A DNA stretch of 64,000 nt from Burkholderia stagnalis (GCF_902830275.1 NZ_CADESW010000009.1:62001-126000), one strand, 5' to 3'; positions 35,984-45,280 are shown, counted from the first letter of the stretch. Made by a program: numbers and translations. The notes: generated from the letters alone by a model not told the origin.

Positions 35984-36796
35984 TCAATACCCTTCCCGCA
36001 GCGCCTTCGGCACCACGTAGCGCCCGCGCGCGTCGTCGAACTTCACCGTGTAACGCGCATGGATCGCGCGGCTGCCGCGCGTGCCGGTTTCGGTCACCGT
36101 CAGCGGATACACGGCGCCGGTGGCCGTCGTGTCGGGCGCGATCTCGAAGCGGCGTGCCTCGCAGCGCGCCTGCGCATTCGCGCATTCGGACGACTCGGCA
36201 TTGTCGAGCGCTTCGTTGATGCGCGGCGCCGCCAACACCAGCGCATTGCCGTGCGGCAGCCAGATCGCGCGGAGGCTTTGCGTGTAGCCTTGCCGCGTGT
36301 CGCTGTCGCCGATGACGAAACCGAACAGGCGCGGCCCGAGCCGCTGAATGCTCACGGTGCCCGGCGCGCCGCGCTTGCCGGACGCGATGTCCGTCTTCGT
36401 CAGCACCGGTTCGAGCCCCTTGCCGTCCGGCGACGGGCGCAGCACGTACAGGTCGATCGTGCCCGGCGTGGCGTCCGAATCCATGCCCGGCATGCCGTCC
36501 TGCACGCTCGCGGCGGTCTCGCCGCACATCGCGAGCAGGTAGCGCGGGCCGTCCGGCGTGGCGACGCGCAGCGTTCCGCACGGCTGGTAGATGGCGTCGT
36601 CCGGGTCCTGCTGCCAGCCCTTGCGATCGGCGCGCCACGCGCCGTAGTGATCGCGGATGAACGCATGCAGCAGGCGGTCGGCAGGCGCGGAGCGCGCCGG
36701 CAGCGCGGCGAACAGCGCGCAGGCGGTAATCGTCAGCAGGCGGCCGACGGAACGGTCAGGGTGTTTCAACGGGACAGGCGTGGTCGTTTTTGTCAT
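35984..36796 (-). CDS. Secreted protein of unknown function
   Basis: 270 residues. A hydrophobic segment (VGRLLTITACALFAALPARSA, residues 17-37) looks like a cleavable Sec signal. The mature part has four cysteines (PCGTLR, MCGET, ECANAQARCEARR), which could form two disulphides, and ends in beta-rich sequence. No family recognised. It lies alone between the lipid cluster (convergent) and the DUF1269 gene, with no visible ribosome binding site before the only reasonable ATG. Codon use is normal for the region, so it is likely a real gene. Confidence 0.7.
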   Translation of the reverse strand: MTKTTTPVPLKHPDRSVGRLLTITACALFAALPARSAPADRLLHAFIRDHYGAWRADRKGWQQDPDDAIYQPCGTLRVATPDGPRYLLAMCGETAASVQDGMPGMDSDATPGTIDLYVLRPSPDGKGLEPVLTKTDIASGKRGAPGTVSIQRLGPRLFGFVIGDSDTRQGYTQSLRAIWLPHGNALVLAAPRINEALDNAESSECANAQARCEARRFEIAPDTTATGAVYPLTVTETGTRGSRAIHARYTVKFDDARGRYVVPKALREGY

Positions 36797-36986
36797 GTCG
36801 TCGCGCAGCGCAAGCCGGCCGGGAGCCGCCGGCTCGTCGATTTCGGAATCGCGACAGCTTATCAGGAGAAAGCGACAGACCAGCCGGCAGCGTGGTTCCC
36901 GCGCTGCATCGCGGGAACCGAACGAAAAAGCCGTGTGCAGCGCGGAGCGGCGCGCCCGTCACCGTCGCGCCGCCCTCGCCTGCTGC

Positions 36987-37496
36987 TCAAGGAAACGCCG
37001 GAATCGTCGGATCGTGCCCCTTGACGCCCGCGTCCGGGTGATGCTGCTTGATCAGCGCCTCGATTTCGTCGACGCGATCGGTCTTGACGTCCACCATCAA
37101 CAGCAGCTCGCCACCCTCGACCGCGCCCTCGAAGCGCTTGAGCCGTGTATTCGGCACGTTGACGCCGATCATCGTCGAAGTCCACGCGCCGAACCCGGCG
37201 CTGAGCAGCGTGATCAGCACGACGGCGCCCGCGCCGAGCTTCAGCCCCTCCGGCTGGTACAGCAGCGCGGCGAGCCCGACCGCCATCCCCACCAGCCAGC
37301 CGACCAGCGTGCCGCGCCCGAGCGCCGGCAGCAGGTCGCTGCGCTGCGCGAGTGTCGCTTGCGGCAGGTTTTCGGTTTCCACGCCCGGCGCGGCCAGCAC
37401 ATGAACATGCCGCCATTCGACGCGGCGGAGCAATAATTCGTCGATGATCCGCGACGCACTTTTCGCATTGGGCAACAGCACGTAGATTCTTCGCAT
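36987..37496 (-). CDS. DUF1269-type membrane protein
   Basis: 169 residues. The N-terminal 65 residues form a soluble alpha/beta part (MRRIYVLLPNAKSASRIIDELLLRRVEWRHVHVL). Two hydrophobic segments follow (GRGTLVGWLVGMAVGLAALLY and LGAGAVVLITLLSAGFGAWTS), and the C-terminal part ends in LLLMVDVKTDRVDEIEALIKQHHPDAGVKGHDP. This resembles the DUF1269 family, whose members have a glycine-rich transmembrane hairpin and a cytosolic end. Function unknown. GGAGAGG sits a few bases before the ATG. Confidence 0.8.
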   Translation of the reverse strand: MRRIYVLLPNAKSASRIIDELLLRRVEWRHVHVLAAPGVETENLPQATLAQRSDLLPALGRGTLVGWLVGMAVGLAALLYQPEGLKLGAGAVVLITLLSAGFGAWTSTMIGVNVPNTRLKRFEGAVEGGELLLMVDVKTDRVDEIEALIKQHHPDAGVKGHDPTIPAFP

Positions 37497-37710
37497 TTCG
37501 CGCCTCTCCTTCCGGCGAACGCGGACGCCCGCGACACCTGCATCGCGGCACGTGACGCCGGATCATGCGCCGCGACGATCGGAATCTTTCCATATTAGTC
37601 GCTATCCGCGGCGACATACGGGCGGCGAGCCGCCTCGCCATCATCGAAGTGCGTGCCGGAATCCCGGTGGCCGACCACGGGGACGAACCGGCGTCCGCCG
37701 GCCCGCTGCG

Positions 37711-38304
37711 TCATTGCGCGTCGGTCGTGCCGGCGTCGATCGACAGCGCCTCGCCGATCGCATAGAAGTTGCCGCCCGCGATGTAGTGCAGGCTGCGCAA
37801 TGCCGGGTCGGCCTGCTCGAAATGCCAGTGGCCGTCGCTGAACACGCGCGTGTCGGACCACGCGCCGACGACCTCGCCGATGAACAGGTCGTAGGTCTGC
37901 TGGTTGTGCGGCTCCGGAATCAGCTTGCACGCGAGCCAGCCCGAGCAGCCGGCGACGAACGGCAGGTCGTGCCCTTCGACGTCGAACAGCGCGACGCCGG
38001 CTTCGCGCAGCTTGTCCGGCCGGTCGGCGAGGCTGTGGCTGCCGACCGCATGCGTGAGCGCCAGCTGCGCGGCGGTCGGGATCTGGATCACGAACGTGCC
38101 GCTGCGCTCGACGAGTTCGCGGGTCTTCGCGGACTTGTCGAGCACGACCGTCAGCTTCGGCGGCATGAAGTCGAGCGCGCAGGCCCACGCGGCGGCCATC
38201 ACGTTGTCGGTGCCGCCGTGACGCGCCGACACGAGCACGGTCGGGCCGTGATTGAGGAGACGGTAGGCCTTCTTCAGCTCCACCGGAGCGATATGACTGT
38301 CCAT
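37711..38304 (-). CDS. Flavin reductase-like domain protein
   Basis: 197 residues covering a single flavin reductase-like (split-barrel) domain. Typical blocks: GPTVLVSARHGGTDNVMAAAWACALDFMPPKLTVVLDKSAKTREL (FMN-binding half), FVIQIPTAAQL, then LACKLIPEPHNQQTYDLFIGEVV. Such proteins bind FMN and either reduce flavin with NAD(P)H or act as small FMN oxidoreductases; the substrate is unknown. Soluble and cytoplasmic. A single gene; the iron-uptake cluster lies further upstream on the same strand, but the 167-base gap argues against one operon. Confidence 0.85.
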   Translation of the reverse strand: MDSHIAPVELKKAYRLLNHGPTVLVSARHGGTDNVMAAAWACALDFMPPKLTVVLDKSAKTRELVERSGTFVIQIPTAAQLALTHAVGSHSLADRPDKLREAGVALFDVEGHDLPFVAGCSGWLACKLIPEPHNQQTYDLFIGEVVGAWSDTRVFSDGHWHFEQADPALRSLHYIAGGNFYAIGEALSIDAGTTDAQ

Positions 38305-38471
38305 TCAGTTCTCTCGACACGATTCTGCAAACGCCCGCATTCTCGCATCGACGGGCAGCGACGGATCGAATCCACCTGCTCGCTTCGCGTGTATCGGCGC
38401 CGCCTTCCGCATCGCGTCCCGCCGTTCGCGCGGCGGCCGGCCGACACGCCGCGCACTCGCCTGCACGGCCG

Positions 38472-39254
38472 TCAGCGCCGCCCCGCCGCCCAATCGACTG
38501 CCGCCTCGAACAACGCGAGCCCGGCCGGCGACAGGTTCACGAACGTGTCGTTGTCGAGGAAGAACATCACGCGTCGCGCCGGCGCGAGCGCTTCGTAGTC
38601 CATCGTCGCGCCCTTCTCGTACGCGAAGATCGCGGCCTTGTCCGGCTGCCCGTACACGGTCGCGATGATGCTCGCGCCGAGCCCCGGCTTGCCCCAGCTC
38701 ATCGGCGCCTGCTTGCCGTACACGTTCGTCGCGCCCGCCGGCAACCCCGCCGCGATCGGGTGCGGCGCGTTGACGAGCCACACGTAGCGCTCCTTGCCCG
38801 TCTCGCCGAAGTCGACCTCGTGGCGCTTGCCGGTCATCGCGAGATCGTCGAGCAGGTCGTTCTCCCAAGTGACGAGCGGCTTGTCGAGCGTGCGCCAGCC
38901 CGCCGCGACGTTCTTCGCCGACACGGTCGACGAGATGATCACGAGGTCCGCATCGCGCGCCGCATCGGGCGCCGCGGCCTGGTCGACGAAGCGCACCGCG
39001 TAGCCGCGCGTGCTCAGGTGCGCGCCGATCCGTTCGTCGACCTTCAGGTTCGGGCCTCCGGTCTGCACGAGCATCGCGACGCGCGTGGCCGGCGCGGGCT
39101 GCGCGCGCTGCACGTTCTGTTCGGCGGCCGATGCGGGCGACACGCCGGCAACGCCCGCCGCGATCGCAATCGCCGAACCGGCGAGCGCGCGCAATGCGCC
39201 GCGCCGCGTCAACGCCGCCGCGCGGTGCGTCAGGTGCTTCATGTTTCCGTTCAT
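38472..39254 (-). CDS. Exported protein of unknown function, probable Tat substrate
   Basis: 260 residues from ATG at 39254 with GGAG eight bases upstream; an in-frame ATG at 39242 is an alternative. ALTRRGALRALAGSAIAIAAGVAGVSPASAA looks like a twin-arginine signal. The mature part alternates beta strands and helices (RVAMLVQTGGPNLKVDERIGAHLSTRGYAVRFVDQ, then DADLVIISSTV). This gives the look of a class-I-amidotransferase-like or flavodoxin-like fold, but no catalytic triad is recognised and no cofactor motif is evident. It lies 59 bases downstream of the TonB-receptor gene on the same strand and could be part of the same iron-regulated transcript. Function not assigned. Confidence 0.7.
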   Translation of the reverse strand: MNGNMKHLTHRAAALTRRGALRALAGSAIAIAAGVAGVSPASAAEQNVQRAQPAPATRVAMLVQTGGPNLKVDERIGAHLSTRGYAVRFVDQAAAPDAARDADLVIISSTVSAKNVAAGWRTLDKPLVTWENDLLDDLAMTGKRHEVDFGETGKERYVWLVNAPHPIAAGLPAGATNVYGKQAPMSWGKPGLGASIIATVYGQPDKAAIFAYEKGATMDYEALAPARRVMFFLDNDTFVNLSPAGLALFEAAVDWAAGRR

Positions 39255-39313
39255 TCCATGATCTCCGAGGCCGCGCGACGCTTCGCGCGGCAAATGATGC
39301 GACGACGGGTGCG

Positions 39314-41905
39314 TCAGAACTGCAGCGTCGTCAGCAGCGACACCTGCCGCGCATCGCCGAGCGCGACGAAATAGCGGTTCGCGCTCGACGGGTAGTACGT
39401 GCGATTGAAGAGGTTCTTCACGTTGAGCTGCAGCGACAGCTTCTGCTTGCCGATGCGCGTGTCGTAGGTTGCGAACGCATCGGCAAGCACGTACGACGGC
39501 AGCGTGAAGCTGTTCGCCGAATCGCCGGGCCGTGCGCCGACGTAGCGCGCGGCCGCGCCGATCCGCAGGTCGTCGCCGCCCGCCAGCGTGCCGACGTCGT
39601 AGACGGCCGCGATCGACCCCGTATGGCGCGCGACGTTCCAGAGCCGGTTGCCCGCATACAGCGGATCCTCGATCGTCTTCGCGTCGATGTACGCGTAGCT
39701 CGCGATCACGTTCCAGCGTTCGCCGATCTTGCCCGACACGTCGAGCTCGACGCCGCGCGAGCGCGCCTTGCCGGACGTGCGCCAGTCGGTGAGCTTGGTC
39801 GTGTCGTTGAACTGCGACACGAGCACGTTCTTCTTGTCGATGTTGAACAACGCGAGCGAGCCTGTGAGACCGCCCGGCAGGTCGAGCTTGCCGCCCACTT
39901 CCCATGCGGTCGCCTCCTCGGGCGGCGTCGCGCCGTCGATCACGAAGCCGGATGCCATCGGCGCGATCGACGACGACGGTTTCAGCGACTGCGAGTAGCT
40001 GCCGTACAGCGAGAACGCGTCGTTCCACTTGTAGACGACGCCCGCGCGCGGCAGCCATTTCGAGCCGCTCAGGTCGGTGTTCGCCTTGAACGGCCGGCCG
40101 CGCCCCGCAACCTGGTTGTACGTGATGAAGCGCAGGCCGCCCGACACGATCCACTTGTCGGTCACGTGGATGCTGTCCTGGAAGAACACGGACGCGTCGT
40201 GCAGCGTGTCGGTCTGGTCGCTGTCGCTCGCGGACACGGTGCTCGACGGCGGCAGCAGCCCGTACACCGGATCCACGTAGCTGAACGGCGTCTTCACGGC
40301 CTGCCGCAGCATGTCCTTGCGGTAGATGCGGCGGTACTCGCTGTCGACGCCGAACTGCAGGTCGTGGCGCATCCCCGCGAGCCGCAGCTTGCCGTTCACG
40401 TACGCGATCCCGTAGCTGTCGGTGCTGAGCGAGCCGTGCGTCGCGTCGTTGCTGCGCGTCAGCGTGCCCTGCGCGGGGTTCACGCCGGTGATGCGGATCT
40501 GGTTCGCGTCATAGGTTTCGCGGTTGTAGCTGTAGCCGAAGTGCGCCTTCCAGTCGGCGTTGATCTGGTGGTCGACCGACAGCTGCGCGAGATGCGATTC
40601 GCCGTCCATGCTGTTGAACGGCTCGTCGAGGCGGCGCCGCGCGGGAATGTCGAGCGGCGCGCCAGTGCGCGGGTCGAGCGCGGTGCCGCGATCGAACGGC
40701 GAATGGAATTTCCGGTATTCGTAGGACAGCACCACCTGCGTGTCGCGCCCGTACCATGCCAGCGACGGCGCGATGAAGGTCTGCCGGTATTCGCCGAAGT
40801 TGCGCCAGTACTGCTCGTTCGACTGGTCGACGATCAGCCGGTAGGCGAGCGGCGTGTCGCCGATCGGGCCGGTCGAGTCGAAGGTCGCGCTGCCGCCGTT
40901 CTTGCCGTGGCCGAATGTCGACGCGCCGACCGACACCGCGTTGTAGCGCGTGAGCTGCGGCTGCTTCGCGACGACGTTGACGACGCCGCCCGGATCCATC
41001 AGCCCGTACAGCAGCGCCGTCGGGCCCTTCAGCACTTCGACGCTGTCGACCGCCGCGTTGAACGAGCGGCCCTGCACGATCGGCATCCCGTTGTGCATCA
41101 CCGAGCCGTCGCGGTTGTCGCCGAAGCCGCGCTTCATGATCGTGTCCTGCGTGCCGGCGAGCGTGTTGCCCTGCGTGATGCCGCTCACGTTGCCGAGCGC
41201 ATCGTCGAGATTGCGCGGACGCTGGTCGCGCAGCACCTGCGCGGGCACGATCGCGACAGCCTGCGCGGTGTCGAGCAGCGGGATGTCCGAGCGCAGCACG
41301 CCGGCCTCCTGCGGCGGCCGGTAGCTTTCCGCGCGGATCGCGCTGCTGCGCACCGCGATCGTCGGCAGTTCCGCGCCGGCGCCCGCAGCGGCCGCCGGCT
41401 GCGCGGCCGGCGCGCTGCCGGTGCGCATCAGCGTATAGCCGCCGCCCGGCTGGCGCAGCGCGACGAGCCCGGTGCCCGCGAGCAGGCGGTCGAGCCCGCC
41501 TTCGACGTCGAACCGGCCGTGCAGGCCGCCGCTCGTCCGGCCGGCGGCCAGATCGGCGGGAAACGCAAGCAGGATGCCCGCGTCGCGCCCGAAGCGATTG
41601 AGCGCCGCTTCGAGCGGGCCGGCCGGGATATCGAACGCGCGGCGCGACGCGCGCTGCGCGGCCGCGGATGTCGTGTCGGCGTCGGGGGCGGCCAGCGCGG
41701 GCAGCGGCAGCAGCGCCGACAGCAGGACGGCGCCGGCCAGCCGGTGGGCAAAGCCGCGCGAGGCGGCAGGTGCGGCGGAGATGGCCGCGCGCGGGCGCGG
41801 CGGCAACGCGCGCCGGGAAGCCGGTCGGCGGCGGCGCATCAGACGGGTGGAAGCCATGTTCGGGGTGTCGGTAGGCGATGGTTCGGTGCTGCTCTCATGA
41901 CCCAT
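39314..41905 (-). CDS. TonB-dependent siderophore receptor with STN signalling domain (FpvA/FoxA type)
   Basis: 863 residues from ATG at 41905; ATG at 41857 is equally possible since neither has a clear ribosome binding site. A long basic leader precedes the signal segment (AGAVLLSALLPLPALAAP). The STN domain (about residues 85-150: RRAFDIPAGPLEAALNRFGRDAG) is the part that talks to FecR-type anti-sigma proteins. The plug follows (ALGNVSGITQGNTL, VEVLKGPTALLYGLMDPGGVVNVV), then a 22-strand barrel ending in LLTTLQF with terminal phenylalanine. It imports a ferric siderophore of unknown type. It lies downstream of fecI- and fecR-like genes and behind a Fur box, so it should be induced in low iron by its own ligand. 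Confidence 0.93.
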   Translation of the reverse strand: MGHESSTEPSPTDTPNMASTRLMRRRRPASRRALPPRPRAAISAAPAASRGFAHRLAGAVLLSALLPLPALAAPDADTTSAAAQRASRRAFDIPAGPLEAALNRFGRDAGILLAFPADLAAGRTSGGLHGRFDVEGGLDRLLAGTGLVALRQPGGGYTLMRTGSAPAAQPAAAAGAGAELPTIAVRSSAIRAESYRPPQEAGVLRSDIPLLDTAQAVAIVPAQVLRDQRPRNLDDALGNVSGITQGNTLAGTQDTIMKRGFGDNRDGSVMHNGMPIVQGRSFNAAVDSVEVLKGPTALLYGLMDPGGVVNVVAKQPQLTRYNAVSVGASTFGHGKNGGSATFDSTGPIGDTPLAYRLIVDQSNEQYWRNFGEYRQTFIAPSLAWYGRDTQVVLSYEYRKFHSPFDRGTALDPRTGAPLDIPARRRLDEPFNSMDGESHLAQLSVDHQINADWKAHFGYSYNRETYDANQIRITGVNPAQGTLTRSNDATHGSLSTDSYGIAYVNGKLRLAGMRHDLQFGVDSEYRRIYRKDMLRQAVKTPFSYVDPVYGLLPPSSTVSASDSDQTDTLHDASVFFQDSIHVTDKWIVSGGLRFITYNQVAGRGRPFKANTDLSGSKWLPRAGVVYKWNDAFSLYGSYSQSLKPSSSIAPMASGFVIDGATPPEEATAWEVGGKLDLPGGLTGSLALFNIDKKNVLVSQFNDTTKLTDWRTSGKARSRGVELDVSGKIGERWNVIASYAYIDAKTIEDPLYAGNRLWNVARHTGSIAAVYDVGTLAGGDDLRIGAAARYVGARPGDSANSFTLPSYVLADAFATYDTRIGKQKLSLQLNVKNLFNRTYYPSSANRYFVALGDARQVSLLTTLQF

Positions 41906-41959
41906 GTCACGCGAAACGCGAAAACAGCTCACACAGATGCAGGATTTTTTCAGGGACGC

Positions 41960-42946
41960 TCACGAACCGGCCGGCACGACCGTCGCCCAGTAGCGGGTCA
42001 CGTACGCGACGTCGATCGGCAATGTCGTCTTCAGCGTGTCGAGCACGCGATCGGGATCGTCCAGCGGAAACGTGCCCGACACCCGCAGGTCGGCCACGGC
42101 CGCGTCGCAACGCAGGCTGCCGCGGCGATAGCGGCCGAGTTCGGCAACCAGGTCCGCGAGCCGCATGCGCGACGCGACGATCATCCCGTCGGTCCATGCG
42201 GACGCGTACGCATCGAGCGGCGCGCTCGCGCCGAGCGCATCGCGCGTGAAATCGGCGCCCTCGCCCGCGGCGATCACGCGCGCGCCGCCTGGCGCGCGGC
42301 CGGGCTGCACCCGCACCGCGCCGGCGAACACCTCGATGCGGCTCGCGCCATCGCGCTGCCGCACCGAGAAACGCGTGCCGAGCGGACGAAGCTCGCCGTC
42401 GTCGGTCGCGACCACGAGCGCACGCGCGAGCCCGCGATCGTCGTGGCCGCTCGTCACCATGATCGTGCCGTGCAGCAAGCGCAGGCGCCGTTCGCGATCG
42501 TCGAAGCGCACGTCGAGCGCCGTGTCGGTGTCGAGCACGACGACCGTGCGATCGGCGAGCGTCACCGTGCGCCGTTCGCCGACCGTCGTGCGCAGGTCGG
42601 CCTGCCGGACAGCCCAGCGCCGTGACGGTTCGGCCATCCACGCCGCGCCGCCCGCGAACAGCAGCACCGCGAGCGCCTTCACGGCCGCGCGGCGGCGGCC
42701 CGAGCGCGGCGGCAGCAGCGCCGCGCGCGCGGCCCGCGTGTCGAGGCCGTCGGCGAGCCGGCTCAGCCTGCCGTGCACGGCTTCGATGTGGCGCCACGCG
42801 GCGTCGTGGCTCGGATCCGCCGCGCGCCAGCGCGCGAGCTCGGCCGCGAACGCGGCATCCGTGTTGCCGGCCTGGAGATCGACCCACCACTCGACCGCGC
42901 GCTGCGCGACCTGCGGCGCAATCGCCGGCGTACCCGATGCGGCCAT
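41960..42946 (-). CDS. FecR-family anti-sigma / sigma-activating protein
   Basis: 328 residues. The cytoplasmic N-terminal domain (residues 1-85) contains the paired tryptophans of FecR (AVEWWVDLQAG and AELARWRAADPSHDAAWRHIE). A single membrane helix covers about 88-105 (AAVKALAVLLFAGGAAWM). The periplasmic FecR domain follows (VTLADRTVVVLDTDTALDVRFDD, then LGTRFSVRQRDG). It holds the neighbouring sigma factor in check and releases or activates it when the STN domain of the loaded receptor binds. The gene begins three bases after the sigma-factor stop. Confidence 0.93.
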   Translation of the reverse strand: MAASGTPAIAPQVAQRAVEWWVDLQAGNTDAAFAAELARWRAADPSHDAAWRHIEAVHGRLSRLADGLDTRAARAALLPPRSGRRRAAVKALAVLLFAGGAAWMAEPSRRWAVRQADLRTTVGERRTVTLADRTVVVLDTDTALDVRFDDRERRLRLLHGTIMVTSGHDDRGLARALVVATDDGELRPLGTRFSVRQRDGASRIEVFAGAVRVQPGRAPGGARVIAAGEGADFTRDALGASAPLDAYASAWTDGMIVASRMRLADLVAELGRYRRGSLRCDAAVADLRVSGTFPLDDPDRVLDTLKTTLPIDVAYVTRYWATVVPAGS

Positions 42947-42949
42947 CGG

Positions 42950-43459
42950 TCAGGCCGCCATCGCGAAATAGCACTGCATGCCGGCCTTCACCAGGTAGCG
43001 CTTGACCGTCGCGAGCGACACGCCGAGTTCGGCCGCGATCTCGGCCTGCGCGAGCCCGTCGAGTTGCGACAGCAGGAATGCGCGCTTCGCGGCGAGCGGC
43101 AGGCCGTCGAGCAGCCGGTCGATCTCGAGCAGCGTCTCGAGCACGACCGCGCGCTCCTCCGGCGACGGCGCATGCGCGTCGGGGCGCAGCGCGAGCGCGT
43201 CGAGGTAAGCGCGCTCGAGCTGCTCGCGGCGCCAGTGGTTGTACAGCACGCGCTGCGCGACCGTCGTCAGGAACGCGCGCGGCTCGGCGGCGCCGATCGG
43301 CTCGTCGCGCGCCAGCAGCCGCATGAACGTGTCGTGCGCGAGATCGGCCGCGCGGTGCGCGCAACCCAGCTTCCTGTTCAGCCAGCCACGCAGCCACGCG
43401 TGATGGCCGACGTACAGGGCGTCGATTTCGCGGTACAGAGGGAGCTTGTCAGCGGACAT
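42950..43459 (-). CDS. ECF sigma factor, FecI-like iron-starvation type
   Basis: 169 residues from ATG at 43459; further open frame upstream runs through the promoter and is excluded. Region 2 is LYVGHHAWLRGWLNRKLGCAHRAADLAHDTFMRLLA. Region 4 is ALPLAAKRAFLLSQLDGLAQAEIAAELGVSLATVKRYLVKA, the helix-turn-helix that reads the -35 element. Close to FecI/PvdS-type factors that transcribe TonB-receptor genes. A Fur-box-like sequence sits about 40 bases upstream, so expression should need low iron. It forms a compact operon with the fecR-like gene and the receptor. Confidence 0.93.
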   Translation of the reverse strand: MSADKLPLYREIDALYVGHHAWLRGWLNRKLGCAHRAADLAHDTFMRLLARDEPIGAAEPRAFLTTVAQRVLYNHWRREQLERAYLDALALRPDAHAPSPEERAVVLETLLEIDRLLDGLPLAAKRAFLLSQLDGLAQAEIAAELGVSLATVKRYLVKAGMQCYFAMAA

Positions 43460-44082
43460 GGCCGGGTTCCGGGCGCGGGCGCGCGAGCGCATTCGTAAAT
43501 GAGAATGATTATTATATACAAACACGGAACGCCGCCGGGAGGGTCGCGTCGGCGCTTGTCGCGCACGCGCGAACGATGTGAGCGTTCTACGGGTACGTCA
43601 TCGGACAAGGGGCGATGATGCGCGGCGGCGCGATGTCGATGCCGGCGAGCGGCAGACGGACAAACGAAGCGTTCGGAAAAAAAGAAGCGGCCGAAGCCGC
43701 TTTAAAAAGCGTGGAAACTCGCTACCTCAATCGATGAAGCATACGAGTGGGGCTACGCTAGCACAGTCAATTCCGCCCGATTGATTCAGTTGATTAAATA
43801 ATCATTTACCCGAACCGCGATAATTCGAATCACGGATCGATATGCCGGCTGCCACGCGCAAATTGTGACGGGATCGGTAAAGCCGCTTTAAAAACCTATC
43901 CGCTTATTCGCCGATTGATGCACGTTCATCAATAATTCGAATCCGGAAATGCACGCTTGCGTGGCATGCGCATGTCTTCTTTTCGTCACAACAGAGCATT
44001 TCATTTTTCTCCTTCAATTCCGACTCGGTAGTCTCCTGCCATTGCCGATTCACCATCGAAAGCCATTGCAAAAGGAGATCAA
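43460..44082. other. Long AT-rich intergenic region between the sigma-factor and porin genes
   Basis: 623 bases without a convincing gene. After the Fur box there is a hairpin, AAGCGGC (43685-43691) with GCCGCTT (43696-43702), flanked by A and T runs like a terminator although no annotated gene ends there. A 15-base direct repeat AAGCCGCTTTAAAAA occurs at 43694-43708 and 43880-43894. From about 43720 to 44080 the composition is clearly richer in A+T than the neighbouring genes. The porin promoter must be in this part; a small RNA is possible. Confidence 0.55.
43497..43517. promoter_or_regulatory. Fur box upstream of the fecI-like gene
   Basis: AAATGAGAATGATTATTATA at 43497-43516 (about 20 bases) matches the Fur pattern of repeated hexamers (GATAAT-like; GAGAATGATTATTAT has most positions of the 19-bp box). 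It lies 38-58 bases before the sigma-factor start, as expected for iron repression by Fur. Confidence 0.75.
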
Positions 44083-45243
44083 ATGAAACGCACCGCACTC
44101 TCGCTGGTTTCGCTCGCGTCGCTCGCGGCCGCGCCTGCCGCGCACGCCCAATCGAGCGTCACGCTGTATGGCGTGATCGACACGTCGCTGACCTACGTGA
44201 ATCATGCACAAGGCAAGGACAACCTGTGGGCGCTCGGCAACAGCAGCGCGGGCAACCTGTCCGGCAGCCGCTGGGGGATCAAGGGCAGCGAGGATCTCGG
44301 CGGCGGCCTGACGGCGCTGTTCCAGCTGGAGAACGGCTTCGACCCGAGCAACGGCCGCCAGGGCCAGGGCAACCGCCTGTTCGGCCGGCAGGCGTTCGTC
44401 GGCCTGTCGAGCGACCGCTACGGCACGGTCACGCTCGGCCGCCAGTACGATCCGCTGATCGATCTCGTGCAGGTGATCACCGCCGACAACTATCTCGGCA
44501 GCGCGTTCGCGACGGCCGGCGACGTCGACAACTACGACAACAGCTTCCGCGTCGACAACGCGGTGAAGTACACGTCGCCCGTGTATGCCGGCCTGCAGTT
44601 CTCCGTGATGTACTCGTTCGGCGGCATCGCCGGCAGCACCGGCTCCGGGCAGTCGTACTCGGCGGCGCTCGCGTACAACAACGGCCCGCTGAGCCTCGCG
44701 GGCGGCTACTTCTACGCGGCGAACAGCCCGGCCGCGAACGGCCCGCGCTCGACCTGGACCAGCACGTCGGACGGCACCTTCGACGGCCCCGTCAACAGCG
44801 GCTACTCGACGGCCCACTCGATCGGCATCGCGCGCGTCGCGGGCCAGTACGTGCTCGGCAAGTTCACGTTCGGCGCGAGCTACAGCAACGCGCAGTACCG
44901 CCGCGACGCCAGCTCGCTGTTCGCGTCGAACGAGCACTACAACACCGGCCAGGGCTTCCTGAACTACCAGGCGACCAATGCCCTGCTCGTCGGCGTCGGC
45001 TACAGCTACACGAAGTCGGGCGGCGACACGTCGGCGACCTATCACCAGGTGTCCCTCGGCGGCGACTACAACCTGTCGAAGCGCACCGACGTATACGTGA
45101 CCGCGGCCTACCAGCACGCAAGCGGCGAGACCGGCGACGGCAAGGGCGGCGCGATGGCCGCGCAAGCGTCGATCGGTTCGTACGGCTACGTGGGCACCCG
45201 CTCGCAGACGATGGTCAACCTCGGCCTGCGTCACCGCTTCTGA
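44083..45243 (+). CDS. Outer-membrane porin, Gram-negative trimeric (OmpC/Omp38 type)
   Basis: 386 residues. A signal peptide of 22 residues ends in AHA, and the mature protein begins QSSVTLYGVIDTSLTYVNH, the standard first strand of Burkholderia 16-strand porins. SGSRWGIKGSEDLGGGLTALFQLENGFDPSNG (strands 2-3), GRQAFVGLSSDRYGTVTLGRQYDPLID (loop 3 entrance) and the terminal LGLRHRF with C-terminal phenylalanine are hallmarks. Trimeric general diffusion channel. AAGGAG lies six bases upstream of the ATG. Monocistronic, with a long AT-rich leader region and a GC-rich hairpin just after the stop. Confidence 0.95.
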   Translation: MKRTALSLVSLASLAAAPAAHAQSSVTLYGVIDTSLTYVNHAQGKDNLWALGNSSAGNLSGSRWGIKGSEDLGGGLTALFQLENGFDPSNGRQGQGNRLFGRQAFVGLSSDRYGTVTLGRQYDPLIDLVQVITADNYLGSAFATAGDVDNYDNSFRVDNAVKYTSPVYAGLQFSVMYSFGGIAGSTGSGQSYSAALAYNNGPLSLAGGYFYAANSPAANGPRSTWTSTSDGTFDGPVNSGYSTAHSIGIARVAGQYVLGKFTFGASYSNAQYRRDASSLFASNEHYNTGQGFLNYQATNALLVGVGYSYTKSGGDTSATYHQVSLGGDYNLSKRTDVYVTAAYQHASGETGDGKGGAMAAQASIGSYGYVGTRSQTMVNLGLRHRF

Positions 45244-45251
45244 TCGCGCAC

Positions 45252-45280
45252 GGCCGGCCGCCCGTTCGCGGCGGCCGGCC
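45252..45280 (+). terminator. Hairpin after the porin gene
   Basis: GGCCGGCCGCC (45252-45262) pairs perfectly with GGCGGCCGGCC (45270-45280) over a seven-base loop, nine bases after the porin stop. No U run follows, so it may work as a terminator with Rho or as a 3' stability hairpin. Confidence 0.65.
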
